Notes: a model not told the origin generated them from the sequence alone. 64,000 nt of DNA from Clostridium carboxidivorans P7 (GCF_001038625.1 NZ_CP011803.1:4092001-4156000), one strand, 5' to 3'; shown: positions 20,393 through 29,359, counted from the first letter of the stretch. Numbers and translations: made by a program.

Positions 20393-21577
20393 TTACATTT
20401 CGCTAAATACTGTATTTCCAGACTTTAATGTTCTTACCACAGCTCCATATACCTTCGTGCCATTAAAAGGAGTATTTTTACCCTTTGATTTAAAAGTATC
20501 TGAACATATTTCATATTTTCTCTCTGTATCTACTAAAACTAAATCTGCATCATAGCCTATTTTTATTTGTCCTTTTTTAACACCCATTATATAAGCTGGA
20601 TTTCTAGACATTATCTCTGAAAGCTTACTAAAACTTATTTTTTCTTCCTTTACAAGCTTTGTATAGCATACTGAAAAAGCAGTTTCGATTCCTGATATTC
20701 CTGGTGAACCATTCTTTTTATCCTCTGCCGTATGTGGTGCATGGTCTGTACCTATAGCATCTACCCATCCATCTTTTATAGACTTTATTAAAAACTCAAC
20801 ATCCTCTTTTTCTCTAATAGGAGGATTTACTCTATAATCATTATCTACAAGTGCTATATGGTGTGGTGCAACTTCACAAGTTACATTAATTCCTTTTTTC
20901 TTAGCTTCTATAATATATTCCATGGATTCTTTTGTACTTACATGTGCTATATGAACTGCACATCCTGTAAATTCAGCTAATGCTATATTTCTCCATGTCA
21001 TAGTGTTTTCTGACAACCTTGTATCTATATTACTAAGTAAATGTTCCTCACAATGACACATAACAATTCTGCCGCTCTCTTTTGCTTTAACCATTGCCTC
21101 AAGCATAACTTTACTATCCATTACGTCATTTCCATCTTCTGATATTATTTTTACAGAAGGATCTAATCTATCTAAGTGACTTATATCTTTTCCATCAAAG
21201 TTATTTGTTATGCTTGATACTTGATGAACATCTATAATTCCTACTTCTTTTGCTCTATTTAAAACATAATTTATAGTATCCATACTGCTGCATACAGGCT
21301 TAGTATTTGCCATAAGGTTTACCATAGTATATCCTCCCTTAGCTGCAGCATAACTTCCACTTTCAATATCTTCTTTATTTGTAAAACCAGGTTCCCTAAA
21401 ATGTACATGTAAATCTATAAATGATGGCAGTAAGGTTAATCCTTCAGCATCTATAATTTTACAATCCTTTTTTAAGTTCTTTCCCATTTCACAAATTATA
21501 CCTTCATTTATATAAACATCTCCAATAAAGTTCTGCGACCAATCTACTATTTTTGCATTTTTTATTAATAGTTCCAT
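20393..21577 (-). CDS. pyrC: Dihydroorotase (class I)
   Basis: A 394-aa zinc amidohydrolase that cyclises carbamoyl aspartate. Metal ligands are visible as DLHVHFREPG (about residues 56-65), His in VMCHCEEH, His in AVHIAHVST and Asp in IGTDHAPH near 280. The long class I form fits Gram-positive bacteria. It is separated from the upstream pyrI by 232 bp, unlike the tight spacing elsewhere in the operon; the gap is filled by a repeat element. Confidence 0.97.
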   Translation of the reverse strand: MELLIKNAKIVDWSQNFIGDVYINEGIICEMGKNLKKDCKIIDAEGLTLLPSFIDLHVHFREPGFTNKEDIESGSYAAAKGGYTMVNLMANTKPVCSSMDTINYVLNRAKEVGIIDVHQVSSITNNFDGKDISHLDRLDPSVKIISEDGNDVMDSKVMLEAMVKAKESGRIVMCHCEEHLLSNIDTRLSENTMTWRNIALAEFTGCAVHIAHVSTKESMEYIIEAKKKGINVTCEVAPHHIALVDNDYRVNPPIREKEDVEFLIKSIKDGWVDAIGTDHAPHTAEDKKNGSPGISGIETAFSVCYTKLVKEEKISFSKLSEIMSRNPAYIMGVKKGQIKIGYDADLVLVDTERKYEICSDTFKSKGKNTPFNGTKVYGAVVRTLKSGNTVFSEM

Positions 21578-21601
21578 ATAGGCATCCCCTTTCTTTCGAT
21601 C

Positions 21602-21792
21602 AAGAGGACAACGGACAATTGACAGAGGACAGTGAAGGAGGATTTTTCTCCGTTACACTATGAAAAATCTTTAATTATATAAATCAGCTATGTTTTGCAT
21701 TAGCAAAACAAGCTTAAAAAATAAATTAGTTTTCTGACGTAAGGAAGAAAACTCACCTTCACTGTCCTCTGTCCTCTGTCAACTGTCCTCTT
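21602..21792. repeat. MITE-like intergenic repeat, copy 1 (short form)
   Basis: About 190 bp bounded by imperfect inverted termini built from the unit GAGGACA and ending in TGTCCTC. The termini continue inward as GTGAAGG followed by TTTTCTCC or TTTTCTTCC. The same sequence in inverted orientation occurs at 48226-48490. Compared with that copy, this one lacks about 75 bp in the centre. No open frame is present. It lies within the pyr operon between pyrI and pyrC. I see no clear target-site duplication. Confidence 0.75.
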
Positions 21793-21809
21793 AAAAATTA
21801 TATTTGGTT

Positions 21810-22241
21810 CTACATATCTGAAACTCTGTAGGTTTCGTCACAGTATAAACATCTGTACTCTCCATGTTCCTCATCTGTAAGATAAAATACATGTGCTAAA
21901 TCTCTTTCTACAGAAGTTATACATCTTGGATTTTTGCATTTTATTATATTTTCAACTTTCTCAGGTAACTTTAATTTTATCTTTTCCTTTATTTGTTCGT
22001 CTTCTATTATATCTATTGTTATATTAGGATCTATAAAACCTAGTACTTTAAGATCCAATTCTAAATTATTCTCTATTTTAATTATGTCTTTTTTTCCACA
22101 CTTCTTACTTTCTGCATTCATTATTAATGCAACTGAATACTCAGCATTATCTAATCCTAAGTAATTAAATATCTTTATTCCGTGTCCAGCCTTTATATGA
22201 TCAATTACTATACCATTTCTCACACTATTTATTGTTAACAT
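21810..22241 (-). CDS. pyrI: Aspartate carbamoyltransferase regulatory chain
   Basis: A 143-aa allosteric subunit that binds nucleotides and docks to PyrB. The N-terminal effector domain spans 1-95. The C-terminal zinc site has four cysteines, CKNPRC near residue 100 and CLYC near 128. I start at MLTINSV because AAGGGGG lies 7 nt upstream. It begins 20 bp after pyrB. Presence of PyrI together with PyrR-type attenuation means the pathway has both enzyme-level and transcription-level feedback. Confidence 0.96.
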   Translation of the reverse strand: MLTINSVRNGIVIDHIKAGHGIKIFNYLGLDNAEYSVALIMNAESKKCGKKDIIKIENNLELDLKVLGFIDPNITIDIIEDEQIKEKIKLKLPEKVENIIKCKNPRCITSVERDLAHVFYLTDEEHGEYRCLYCDETYRVSDM

Positions 22242-22261
22242 ATTATAATCCCCCTTCAAAA

Positions 22262-23182
22262 TTATCTAACACCTAAAAGCTTAGCAATCAATGCCATTCT
22301 CACATACATTCCGTATTTAGCTTGTTTAAAATAGCAAGCTCTAGGGTCATCATCTACTTCATAAGCTATTTCGTTAACTCTTGGAAGAGGGTGAAGAACT
22401 ATCATATCCTCTGATGCTATAGACATTTTTGCTTCATCCAATATATAGCTATCCTTAAGTCTTATATAATCTTCCTCATTGAAAAATCTTTCTTTTTGAA
22501 CTCTTGTCATATAAAGTATATCTAAATCTCCTATAACATCTTCTAACTTTTCTACTTCTTTATACTCTATATTATTTTTATTTAATTCTTTAATTATATA
22601 CTCTGGGACTTTAAGTTCTTTAGGGGCTATCAAAACAAATTTATTATTTTGATATCTAGATATAGCCTTTATTAGGGAGTGAACAGTTCTTCCAAACTTT
22701 AAATCTCCACAAAGACCTATTTTTAAATTTGACAATCTTCCTTTTATAGATTTAATTGTTAAAAGATCTGTAAGTGTTTGTGTTGGATGCTGATGTCCGC
22801 CATCTCCAGCATTTATAACTGGTATTGGTGAATTGATAGCTGCAACTTTAGGCGCTCCTTCTTTAGGATGTCTCATAGCAACTATATCTGCATAACATCC
22901 TACTGTTCTTATAGTATCTGCTACGCTTTCTCCCTTTGAAACTGAGCTTGAATTTGGTTCTGAAAATCCTATAACCTGACCACCAAGTCTTATCATTGCT
23001 GCTTCAAAGCTAAATCTAGTTCTTGTACTTGGTTCATAGAATAGTGTGGCTAGTAACTTACCCTGACAAATATGGGTAAAATCTTCTGGATTTGAAATAA
23101 TCTGATCTGCTAATTTAAAAATTTCTTCTAATTCTTCTAATGTAAAATCCATAGGGTCTATTAAATTTCTACCTTTTAACAT
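22262..23182 (-). CDS. pyrB: Aspartate carbamoyltransferase catalytic chain
   Basis: A 306-aa enzyme that condenses carbamoyl phosphate and aspartate. The carbamoyl-phosphate motif [13 protein letters not shown] lies near residues 48-60, [12 protein letters not shown] near 132 and the aspartate-binding HPLPRVNEI near 266. It is the first gene of the operon and follows an attenuator by about 45 bp. Ribosome site GGAGGAG. Confidence 0.98.
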   Translation of the reverse strand: MLKGRNLIDPMDFTLEELEEIFKLADQIISNPEDFTHICQGKLLATLFYEPSTRTRFSFEAAMIRLGGQVIGFSEPNSSSVSKGESVADTIRTVGCYADIVAMRHPKEGAPKVAAINSPIPVINAGDGGHQHPTQTLTDLLTIKSIKGRLSNLKIGLCGDLKFGRTVHSLIKAISRYQNNKFVLIAPKELKVPEYIIKELNKNNIEYKEVEKLEDVIGDLDILYMTRVQKERFFNEEDYIRLKDSYILDEAKMSIASEDMIVLHPLPRVNEIAYEVDDDPRACYFKQAKYGMYVRMALIAKLLGVR

Positions 23183-23227
23183 AGTATCTCCTCCTTCTTA
23201 GCCTCTCTGTGCTAAATTTAAAGGTAT

Positions 23228-23263
23228 AAAAAAATGCCTTTCCTTTAAAGATAAGGAAGGCAT
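23228..23263 (-). terminator. Attenuator terminator of the pyr leader
   Basis: On the minus strand ATGCCTTCC pairs with GGAAAGGCAT (one bulge possible) and is followed by seven T residues, 45 bp before pyrB. Placed between a PyrR-type binding loop and the first gene, it is the conditional terminator of the pyr operon. Confidence 0.85.
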
Positions 23264-23310
23264 GGTTTCTGCATACATTTTGATTATACTTTTTTCTTCA
23301 ATTTGCCTTT

Positions 23311-23328
23311 CTAATCTCTCTGGATTAG
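23311..23328 (-). promoter_or_regulatory. PyrR-binding stem-loop (anti-antiterminator)
   Basis: The leader RNA reads CTAATCCAGAGAGATTAG: a 6-bp stem around the conserved UCCAGAGAG loop known from Bacillus pyr leaders. Bound PyrR-UMP stabilises this loop and lets the downstream terminator form. No pyrR gene is in the window. Confidence 0.8.
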
Positions 23329-23373
23329 TTTTAAAGGTTATAAAAATTTTAATATTCAACTTTTATCTTGTTT

Positions 23374-23402
23374 ACTATATCATGATTTATATACAAAGTC
23401 AA
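23374..23402 (-). promoter_or_regulatory. Promoter of the pyr operon
   Basis: TTGACT (23397-23402), 17 bp, TATAGT (23374-23379). The -35 lies three bases beyond the stop codon of the activator gene, so read-through from that gene also meets the attenuator. Confidence 0.75.
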
Positions 23403-23405
23403 TAT

Positions 23406-24164
23406 CTACTTCAAGGACTTTGCTACTAATGCAGCGCCTATAGCTCCTGCATATCTGCCTAATTCATCAGCTTTAACCTTTGATTGAAGCTTTTCCGATA
23501 ATTTTTTTATTATGTACTTATTGGTACTTAATCCGCCTGTTAAAAAGTAGTTGAAACTATCTGAATGTTTTTGGCATAAAGACTTTACCTTACTTGCGAT
23601 GGAATCTACTACTCCACAAGCAATATCCTCTCTTCTTTTTCCACTACCAATTAAACTTATAACTTCTGATTCTGCAAAAACTGTACACATAGAACTTATA
23701 GTAATTTCTTCCCCTTGCTCTGACATTTCACACATTTCTGTTATACTGAGTCCTAAAGTGTTTGCCATAAGTTCTAAAAATCTTCCTGTACCTGCTGCAC
23801 ATTTATCATTCATGGTGAAATTAGTTACCTTTCCATCCTGTACAGTTATTACTTTAGTATCTTGTCCTCCTATGTCTACAACAGTACAGTCTTCACCTAA
23901 AATATAGTATGCTCCTTTTCCATGACAAGTTATTTCAGTAACAGTTTTATCTGCATAAGGCACAGAAACTCTGCCGTAACCTGTAGCAACAATCCTAGAG
24001 TTATCTTTGTTTAAATTTAATTCTTCCAATCTTTCTTTTATGTCCTCTGCTGTTTTTACACTGCTCCATCCTGTGGGCAAAACAAAGGTATTTTCCATTT
24101 CATCACCATTAAAAATACAAACCTTTGAAGCAGTTGATCCTATATCTATTCCTACGTAAAACAT
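23406..24164 (-). CDS. ATP-dependent activator of a 2-hydroxyacyl-CoA-dehydratase-type reductase
   Basis: A 252-aa ASKHA-fold ATPase (BadF/BcrA/HgdC family). The phosphate loop GIDIGSTASK opens the protein, DIGGQDTK is at 97-104, and the two cysteines that bridge the dimer to one [4Fe-4S] cluster are Cys122 (DKCAAGTG) and Cys160 (MCTVFAES). Such activators use ATP to inject low-potential electrons into the partner enzyme. I start at MFYVGID, preceded by GGAGG. It is the last gene of a four-gene unit whose two large genes encode the likely partners. Confidence 0.93.
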   Translation of the reverse strand: MFYVGIDIGSTASKVCIFNGDEMENTFVLPTGWSSVKTAEDIKERLEELNLNKDNSRIVATGYGRVSVPYADKTVTEITCHGKGAYYILGEDCTVVDIGGQDTKVITVQDGKVTNFTMNDKCAAGTGRFLELMANTLGLSITEMCEMSEQGEEITISSMCTVFAESEVISLIGSGKRREDIACGVVDSIASKVKSLCQKHSDSFNYFLTGGLSTNKYIIKKLSEKLQSKVKADELGRYAGAIGAALVAKSLK

Positions 24165-24235
24165 TAAAAACCTCCAGTTTAACAGAATAGAGAATGGAAA
24201 ATATACTTTCCCATTCCCCATTTAAATTTTTCTAC

Positions 24236-24487
24236 TTACAAATATGGATTTTTTACTTTTCTATCCACAGAATGAAACCCTAAAGTTTTCACATTGTGCA
24301 TATCTATTAAAGTTTTTATCTTATCTTCATCCTCTTTATTATACATTATAGAAATACCGCAGCAAGTTGAAAGTTGCCTAGGTGTTGGTACTATTGTATA
24401 CTTTATTTTTTGTTCTTTCAACACTTTCTCCAATTTCATACCCTCTGTATGAGATGGAAATAGTATATAATGTCTTATTTGCTGCAT
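24236..24487 (-). CDS. DUF3343 protein (putative Se/S-carrier-like)
   Basis: An 83-aa protein of the DUF3343 family. The pattern LFPSHTEGMKLEKVL, a proline-rich turn (VPTPRQLS) and a vicinal cysteine pair in STCCGIS near residue 41 are all present. DUF3343 has been linked by similarity to TusA/YedF-type sulfur or selenium carriers, but no reaction is established. It lies between the larger reductase and the activator with gaps of 16 and 71 bp. The pairing suggests a role in handling sulfur for the cluster or substrate, which is inference. Confidence 0.85.
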   Translation of the reverse strand: MQQIRHYILFPSHTEGMKLEKVLKEQKIKYTIVPTPRQLSTCCGISIMYNKEDEDKIKTLIDMHNVKTLGFHSVDRKVKNPYL

Positions 24488-24503
24488 TTTGCTTACCCTC
24501 TTT

Positions 24504-25763
24504 TTAAATCATTTCAAGGAAAGCTTCTACTCTTGTTTTTATCTGTCCAGCATCTTCTGTTGAATAATCTGTCTCTATATGCATAACAGGTATATCTTTT
24601 TCTTTTAAAGCTTTCTCAACTGCTTTATGTTCAACTGCGTAAGTATGGCAGAAGGATAAATTAAAATCTATTACACCATCTACATCATATTCCTTTGAAT
24701 ATTTTATTATATCATCTATTCTGCCTGTGTTAGGAGTGAAACAAGCACAGTTTATATTTAAATATCTATCTGCTAAATTTTTAATTAAATCATCTATAGT
24801 TTCGCCTTCTTCTGATACTTCATTTTCAAAATATCTTGTACCTGTACAAGTTTCTTCCACTACTACTTGTGCATTTAATCCCTCGATTATAGAATGAAGT
24901 TTCCAGTTTGGCAATGCCATAGGAGTTCCTGTTATCATTAATCTTTTCTTTCCTTGATCTTTTAGATTCTTAACTCTTTCATCTAATTCATCACAAAGTT
25001 CATTTAGTTTTTCAACAAATCTATGAGGATCATCATAAAAAGCAATTTGAGATATTAAAAGACAATCCAATCCACTAATTGGTGATGGCTTGTACTTTCT
25101 TAAATCATATAATCTCTTTAGTGCTCTTCTTTTAGCATTAGCTGTTCTTATAGCTTCTTTAAGACTATCAACTGTAACTTTATTGCCTGTAAGTTCTTCA
25201 ACTTTTGCAATAACATCTTTTATCTCACTACTCCATGCTGTATAGTCCTTAGCTCTTTTCATCTGTGGTAAATCCATAACATGTACTGGAACATAATCTT
25301 CCAATACTTCCCACGCTTTTTTCTTACCATCACAGGTAGTTTCTCCTATTATCATGTCACAAGATTGGAAGTATGGGCATGTACCACCAACTTTAGCTCC
25401 CATAAATGCTTTTATTAGAGGACACATATTTCTTGGTAAAACTTTTTCTCCATCTTCTATCCAAAATTGTGAACCTGCACAGAGTCCAACTCCAATAGCA
25501 TTAGCTGCAAGTATTACTTCATCTGGTACAAATACGCAAAAAGTACCTATAACCTTTCCACCTTTTCTTCTATGTTCATCTAATTCTTGTATTCTAAGTC
25601 CGTGTACTTCGGCAACAACAAAATTGAAATAATTCATACCTTCTGGTCGATTTTCTTGAGTTAAATATGTATCACCATAAAGTTCTGGTAATACAGCACA
25701 TAATTTATCGTGCTTTTCCAAATCTACTCCTAAGTCTGTCCATAATTGTCTATAATCTCCCAT
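24504..25763 (-). CDS. Double-cubane-cluster-type anaerobic reductase (HgdB-like)
   Basis: A 419-aa protein of the 2-hydroxyacyl-CoA dehydratase D family. Conserved cysteines occur in NMCPLIK, GTCPYF, SCDM, TTCDGKKK (N-terminal half) and EETCTG, NINCACF, FCHTY (C-terminal half). Its single-subunit form and opening residues match proteins now grouped as double-cubane-cluster reductases (DCCP), which reduce small molecules such as acetylene in vitro with ATP-driven electrons. The natural substrate is unknown. A true dehydratase would normally show a second, dissimilar subunit and a CoA-transferase gene, and neither is here. Start chosen at MGDYRQ after GGAGG. Confidence 0.85.
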   Translation of the reverse strand: MGDYRQLWTDLGVDLEKHDKLCAVLPELYGDTYLTQENRPEGMNYFNFVVAEVHGLRIQELDEHRRKGGKVIGTFCVFVPDEVILAANAIGVGLCAGSQFWIEDGEKVLPRNMCPLIKAFMGAKVGGTCPYFQSCDMIIGETTCDGKKKAWEVLEDYVPVHVMDLPQMKRAKDYTAWSSEIKDVIAKVEELTGNKVTVDSLKEAIRTANAKRRALKRLYDLRKYKPSPISGLDCLLISQIAFYDDPHRFVEKLNELCDELDERVKNLKDQGKKRLMITGTPMALPNWKLHSIIEGLNAQVVVEETCTGTRYFENEVSEEGETIDDLIKNLADRYLNINCACFTPNTGRIDDIIKYSKEYDVDGVIDFNLSFCHTYAVEHKAVEKALKEKDIPVMHIETDYSTEDAGQIKTRVEAFLEMI

Positions 25764-25878
25764 TATAATTACCTCCAACTACATTTTTATAAATACATAG
25801 TAACACAACATATATTGAAAACGTTATTTTAATATTTAATAGTAACTGCTTCATCTATAAGTTATTCTTTTTCAAAAA

Positions 25879-27027
25879 TTAAATCATTTCTATAAAAGCA
25901 CCAATTCTAGTTTTAAGTTGTCCTATATCTGTTTGAGAGTAATCAGTTTCTATACTTAAATAAGGTATATTTTTTTCTTTTGTTACAAATTCTTTTATTG
26001 TATAAGTTTCTACATTATAAGTATGGCATGCTTGAAGTATTACATCTACAACTCCATCAACCTTATATTCATCTATTAACTTAGACAATAATTCTATTCT
26101 ATTATTATTCGGTGTCATACAAGAACAAGCTATATTTAAATACTTGCTTGTAAGTGCATCTATAGGATCAATGGTTTCATCTACTAAAAATCCTATATCT
26201 TTAACACCTCCACAATTTTCGAAGCAAACAACCACTCCTCCATTTTGTTCTATGGTGTTGATTATTTTATCAGTAGACTCACCTAAAGGACATCCCGTTA
26301 CTAGTATTCTTTTTGCTGAACTAGATACTTTCTTTTCTCCTTTTCCATAAGTCTCTTTAATGCTTTTTGTCATATCACTTATAGTTTTTATTTCCTCTTC
26401 CTTATCATAGCTAAAAGCTGCACCTCTAAGAACCTTTAATATATCTATACCTTCAATAGGAGGAGGAGTCATTTTTCCTAGTTCATAAAATTCCCTTAAA
26501 GTTTCCCTCTCTCTATTTTTCAATTTAATTGCATCCTTTAAATTTTGTTCAGTTATCTCTACATCAAATTTCTTTTCTAACTTTTCTTTTAGTTTAATAA
26601 TTTCATTTTTCCAAAGCTTATAAGAATCTTCACCTTTTGTAGTCTGAGGTAACTGCATTACATGTACATCTTTTATCTTTCCAAGCATTTCATACATTTT
26701 TTTCTTTCCATCACAAGTAGTTTCTCCTACTATTAAATCTGAAAAATATGTGTAAGGACACTTTTCAGTTATAGCAAAACCATAACTGGATTTTATAAGA
26801 GGACATAAGTTTCTTGGCAAATGCTTTTCCGCATCAGGTATTGGCTCTTCACTAGTTCCACATATTCCTATTGGTATAGCTCCAGCTGCAGAAATTACTT
26901 CTTTTGGAGTAAAGGCACAAAACACGCCTACAACTTTTTTTCCTTCATCCTTAAGATTTTTTATAGTTACAAAACCTTTTCTTCTCTTTTCCCCAAATTC
27001 ATTTATTTTTTCTGGCAATTCATTCAT
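25879..27027 (-). CDS. Second double-cubane-type reductase paralogue
   Basis: A 382-aa homologue of the neighbouring reductase, shorter at the N-terminus. It keeps FCAFTPKE, NLCPLIK, KCPY, TTCDGKKK, IACSC and ACHTY, the same cysteine positions as its partner, but lacks the first 40 or so residues and carries an extra GCPLGES and ENCGG. It is first in the operon and is followed by the other reductase after 115 bp. Whether the two form a heterodimer or work separately on different substrates cannot be told from sequence. Ribosome site GGAGG. Confidence 0.83.
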   Translation of the reverse strand: MNELPEKINEFGEKRRKGFVTIKNLKDEGKKVVGVFCAFTPKEVISAAGAIPIGICGTSEEPIPDAEKHLPRNLCPLIKSSYGFAITEKCPYTYFSDLIVGETTCDGKKKMYEMLGKIKDVHVMQLPQTTKGEDSYKLWKNEIIKLKEKLEKKFDVEITEQNLKDAIKLKNRERETLREFYELGKMTPPPIEGIDILKVLRGAAFSYDKEEEIKTISDMTKSIKETYGKGEKKVSSSAKRILVTGCPLGESTDKIINTIEQNGGVVVCFENCGGVKDIGFLVDETIDPIDALTSKYLNIACSCMTPNNNRIELLSKLIDEYKVDGVVDVILQACHTYNVETYTIKEFVTKEKNIPYLSIETDYSQTDIGQLKTRIGAFIEMI

Positions 27028-27242
27028 TTTAAATCCTCCAATTTATACATTAAAATTATTGAAAGTAATATCTTCCAATACATTGTGAAAACATACCATT
27101 ATCAATTTTATAATAGCATATATGCACTACTGCTAGTCATTGGATTTACTTATAAATATCCATATGTCTATAACGAATTCATATAGTTGATTAATACTAC
27201 AACTTAAAAATTATTATTATATGCTAATAAATTTACAAAAAT

Positions 27243-27268
27243 AAATATCAGCCAAAAGGCTGATATTT
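27243..27268 (-). terminator. Terminator after the threonine ammonia-lyase gene
   Basis: An 11-bp stem AAATATCAGCC/GGCTGATATTT with a 4-nt loop, followed by TATTTTTG on the minus strand. Confidence 0.8.
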
Positions 27269-27309
27269 ATTCAACAAATCTAACTTTATAAATTTAAGAG
27301 GATATTACT

Positions 27310-28524
27310 TTATTTTTTTATATTTATAACATATCCTTTATCTCTTAAGCTTTTTATTATACTTTCACCATGTTCTTGAGATTGAACTGTAATTTCAAAT
27401 GATACATCAGCAGATTCAAGTCCTCTTTCATTCCAGTTGCTGTTTTGTCTTACTGTAACAACATTTCCTCCCATTGCTCCTACTTCAGATATTAAAGCTC
27501 CTAATGTTCCTGCTTTATCTTGAAGTTCTGCTTCAAATCTTATTCTTCTCTTTTCAAAAACTAATTCTCTTTCTATTATTTTAGCTGTAGTTGCTATGTC
27601 AGCATTTCCTCCACTAACTAGAGCAATAACATTTTTGCCTTCTATTCCATCTATTTTTTTAGCTAATAAAGCTGCTAAAGGTGCTGCTCCTGATCCTTCA
27701 ACTATTAGCTTATTTCTTTCCATTATTTGGAACATAGCATGAGCTATTTCATCTTCACTTATTGTAACTACTTCATCTACATATTTTTGAATGTATTTAA
27801 AGCATTCGTCTCCTAATGTACTAACTGATATACCATCAGCTAAAGATTTTGCTCCTGGTACAGTAGTAACTTTTCCTTTCTCTAGTGCAGCTTTTGCAGA
27901 TGGTACTATTTCTGGTTCAACTCCTACTATTCTTATTGAAGGTTTTATTGATTTAGCTGCTACGGCAATACCAGATATTAATCCACCACCACCAATTGGA
28001 ACTACTATAACATCAGCTTCAGGTAAATCTTCTAACATTTCAAGAGCTATGGTTCCTTGGCCTGCCATTACATCTATATCATTGAATGGCTCTAAAAATG
28101 TTGCTCCTGTTTCTTTTTGTACTTCTACAGCTTTATCATGACATTCATCATATACTTGACCTGCTTGAATAACTTCAGCACCATATCCTTTTGTTGCTGC
28201 TACTTTTGCTTGTGGTGCAGTTAATGGCATTACTATAGTAGATTTAACATTAAATGATGTTGCAGCGAAAGCAACTCCTTGAGCATGATTTCCTGCTGAA
28301 GAAGCTATAACTCCTCTTTTCTTTTCTTCTTCTGTTAAATTAACTAGTTTGTTATATGCTCCTCTTAATTTGAAAGCACCAGTTTTTTGTTTATTTTCAC
28401 ACTTTAAGTATACATTACAATTACATTTTTTTGAGAAAGTACTTGTATGAAACATAGGTGTCTTTCTTACTACTTCCTTAATGTTTTCTTGAGCTTTTTT
28501 AATTCTTTCTAAATTTAATTCCAT
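27310..28524 (-). CDS. ilvA: Threonine ammonia-lyase (threonine deaminase)
   Basis: A 404-aa PLP enzyme converting threonine to 2-oxobutanoate and ammonia. The PLP lysine lies in KTGAFKLRGAYN near residue 52, the phosphate-binding glycines in PIGGGGL near 178, and a single C-terminal ACT-like domain spans about 325-404. One ACT domain rather than two is the form found in many Firmicutes; it may be the biosynthetic (IlvA) or catabolic (TdcB) enzyme. There are no ilv genes nearby, and two AAACGTTT motifs upstream hint at carbon control, which favours a catabolic role. Confidence 0.93.
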   Translation of the reverse strand: MELNLERIKKAQENIKEVVRKTPMFHTSTFSKKCNCNVYLKCENKQKTGAFKLRGAYNKLVNLTEEEKKRGVIASSAGNHAQGVAFAATSFNVKSTIVMPLTAPQAKVAATKGYGAEVIQAGQVYDECHDKAVEVQKETGATFLEPFNDIDVMAGQGTIALEMLEDLPEADVIVVPIGGGGLISGIAVAAKSIKPSIRIVGVEPEIVPSAKAALEKGKVTTVPGAKSLADGISVSTLGDECFKYIQKYVDEVVTISEDEIAHAMFQIMERNKLIVEGSGAAPLAALLAKKIDGIEGKNVIALVSGGNADIATTAKIIERELVFEKRRIRFEAELQDKAGTLGALISEVGAMGGNVVTVRQNSNWNERGLESADVSFEITVQSQEHGESIIKSLRDKGYVINIKK

Positions 28525-28692
28525 AACTTATTCCCCCTGCTTGTATAAATATTTTATATAATTCATCCATGTATGGATAATTTCTAGCATTTTTTATGAT
28601 TGTTGAATTAAATATTGCATATATTTTTTACTGAAGCTTTTAAATTACACATTTTTACCTTGTTGAAATATTTTACATTTTGTCTTTCTATC

Positions 28693-28700
28693 AAACGTTT
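28693..28700 (-). promoter_or_regulatory. AAACGTTT motif 2, possible cre site
   Basis: Minus strand reads TGTAAACGTTTGAT, close to the CcpA catabolite-response consensus core. It lies about 100 bp downstream of the proposed promoter, inside the leader, where roadblock-type repression would be possible. Confidence 0.35.
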
Positions 28701-28794
28701 ACACTTGTTCGTTGTACGCAGATATACGTCTTTTTTAATAATTTCAATAGAATATGTGTAAAATTAATTTTATATTTCCTTAACTTCTAATTAT

Positions 28795-28823
28795 ATTCTA
28801 TCACACTTAAACGTTTTCTACAA
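28795..28823 (-). promoter_or_regulatory. Promoter of threonine ammonia-lyase with overlapping AAACGTTT
   Basis: TTGTAG (28818-28823), 17 bp, TAGAAT (28795-28800). The spacer contains AAACGTTT (28809-28816), a palindromic core as in cre sites. It predicts an unusually long leader of about 260 nt. No T-box sequence is visible in that leader. Confidence 0.55.
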
Positions 28824-29333
28824 TTATATTTTACTCCAAATTACATTTTTTTGCGAGATATTTTTATAAATTTTGAATCTTTTATTTCATATATAGAAAA
28901 AAATATTTCATTTTCCTTTAAAAAATGCATTATTGTCCTGAAAATCGGATTTTAATTATTTTTGTCTATCATAAATAAAAATCCAAATTATCACGTTACT
29001 GAAACTAGATATGATATCATGTGGAAATTACTACATTAATAAATACATTTAAGGTACCAAATGTATCAAGTATTTATATTGTGCCCACTAATGATAAACT
29101 TTAAAACCTTTTAAAGTTAAAAAAATAAGCAAATTTCAATAACTTGAAATTTACTTATTTAAATTTAGGAAAATTTATATATCTTTAATCACTGTAATTT
29201 GTGTACATAAGAATATAAACTTAGTCCAAGCTCATATTCTTTCTATGTTTCATATTGTCCACAATATAGAATTATGCTAAACTATCTATGTACAATTCAA
29301 TAACACGTTGCATGTGGGCAACTGGTATCGCTA

Positions 29334-29349
29334 TCCCTTTGAGAAGGGA
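29334..29349 (+). promoter_or_regulatory. Hairpin sequestering the toxin ribosome site
   Basis: TCCCTT-TGAG-AAGGGA folds as a 6-bp stem. Its 3' arm overlaps the start of the ribosome site GGGAGGTGAT. This would hold the full-length transcript inactive, as known for type I toxin mRNAs. Confidence 0.55.
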
Positions 29350-29359
29350 GGTGATACAT

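Larger units (their letters stand above)
28525..29359. other. Gene-poor region upstream of threonine ammonia-lyase
   Basis: The right half of the lyase leader and promoter occupy 28525-28823. From 28825 to 29115 I see no coding frame and no clear structure. A hairpin AAATAAGTAAATTTCAAG/TTGAAATTTGCTTATTT lies at about 29127-29161 with T runs on the minus strand. The toxin cassette starts near 29260. Confidence 0.5.

Noticed and set aside
23406-27027. Amino acid fermentation operon of the (R)-2-hydroxyglutaryl- or phenyllactyl-CoA type
   Set aside because: A CoA-transferase, a dehydrogenase and the second dissimilar dehydratase subunit are missing.
28525-28790. T-box riboswitch in the threonine ammonia-lyase leader
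   Set aside because: The conserved TGGAACCGCG-type T-box sequence and a following terminator are missing.
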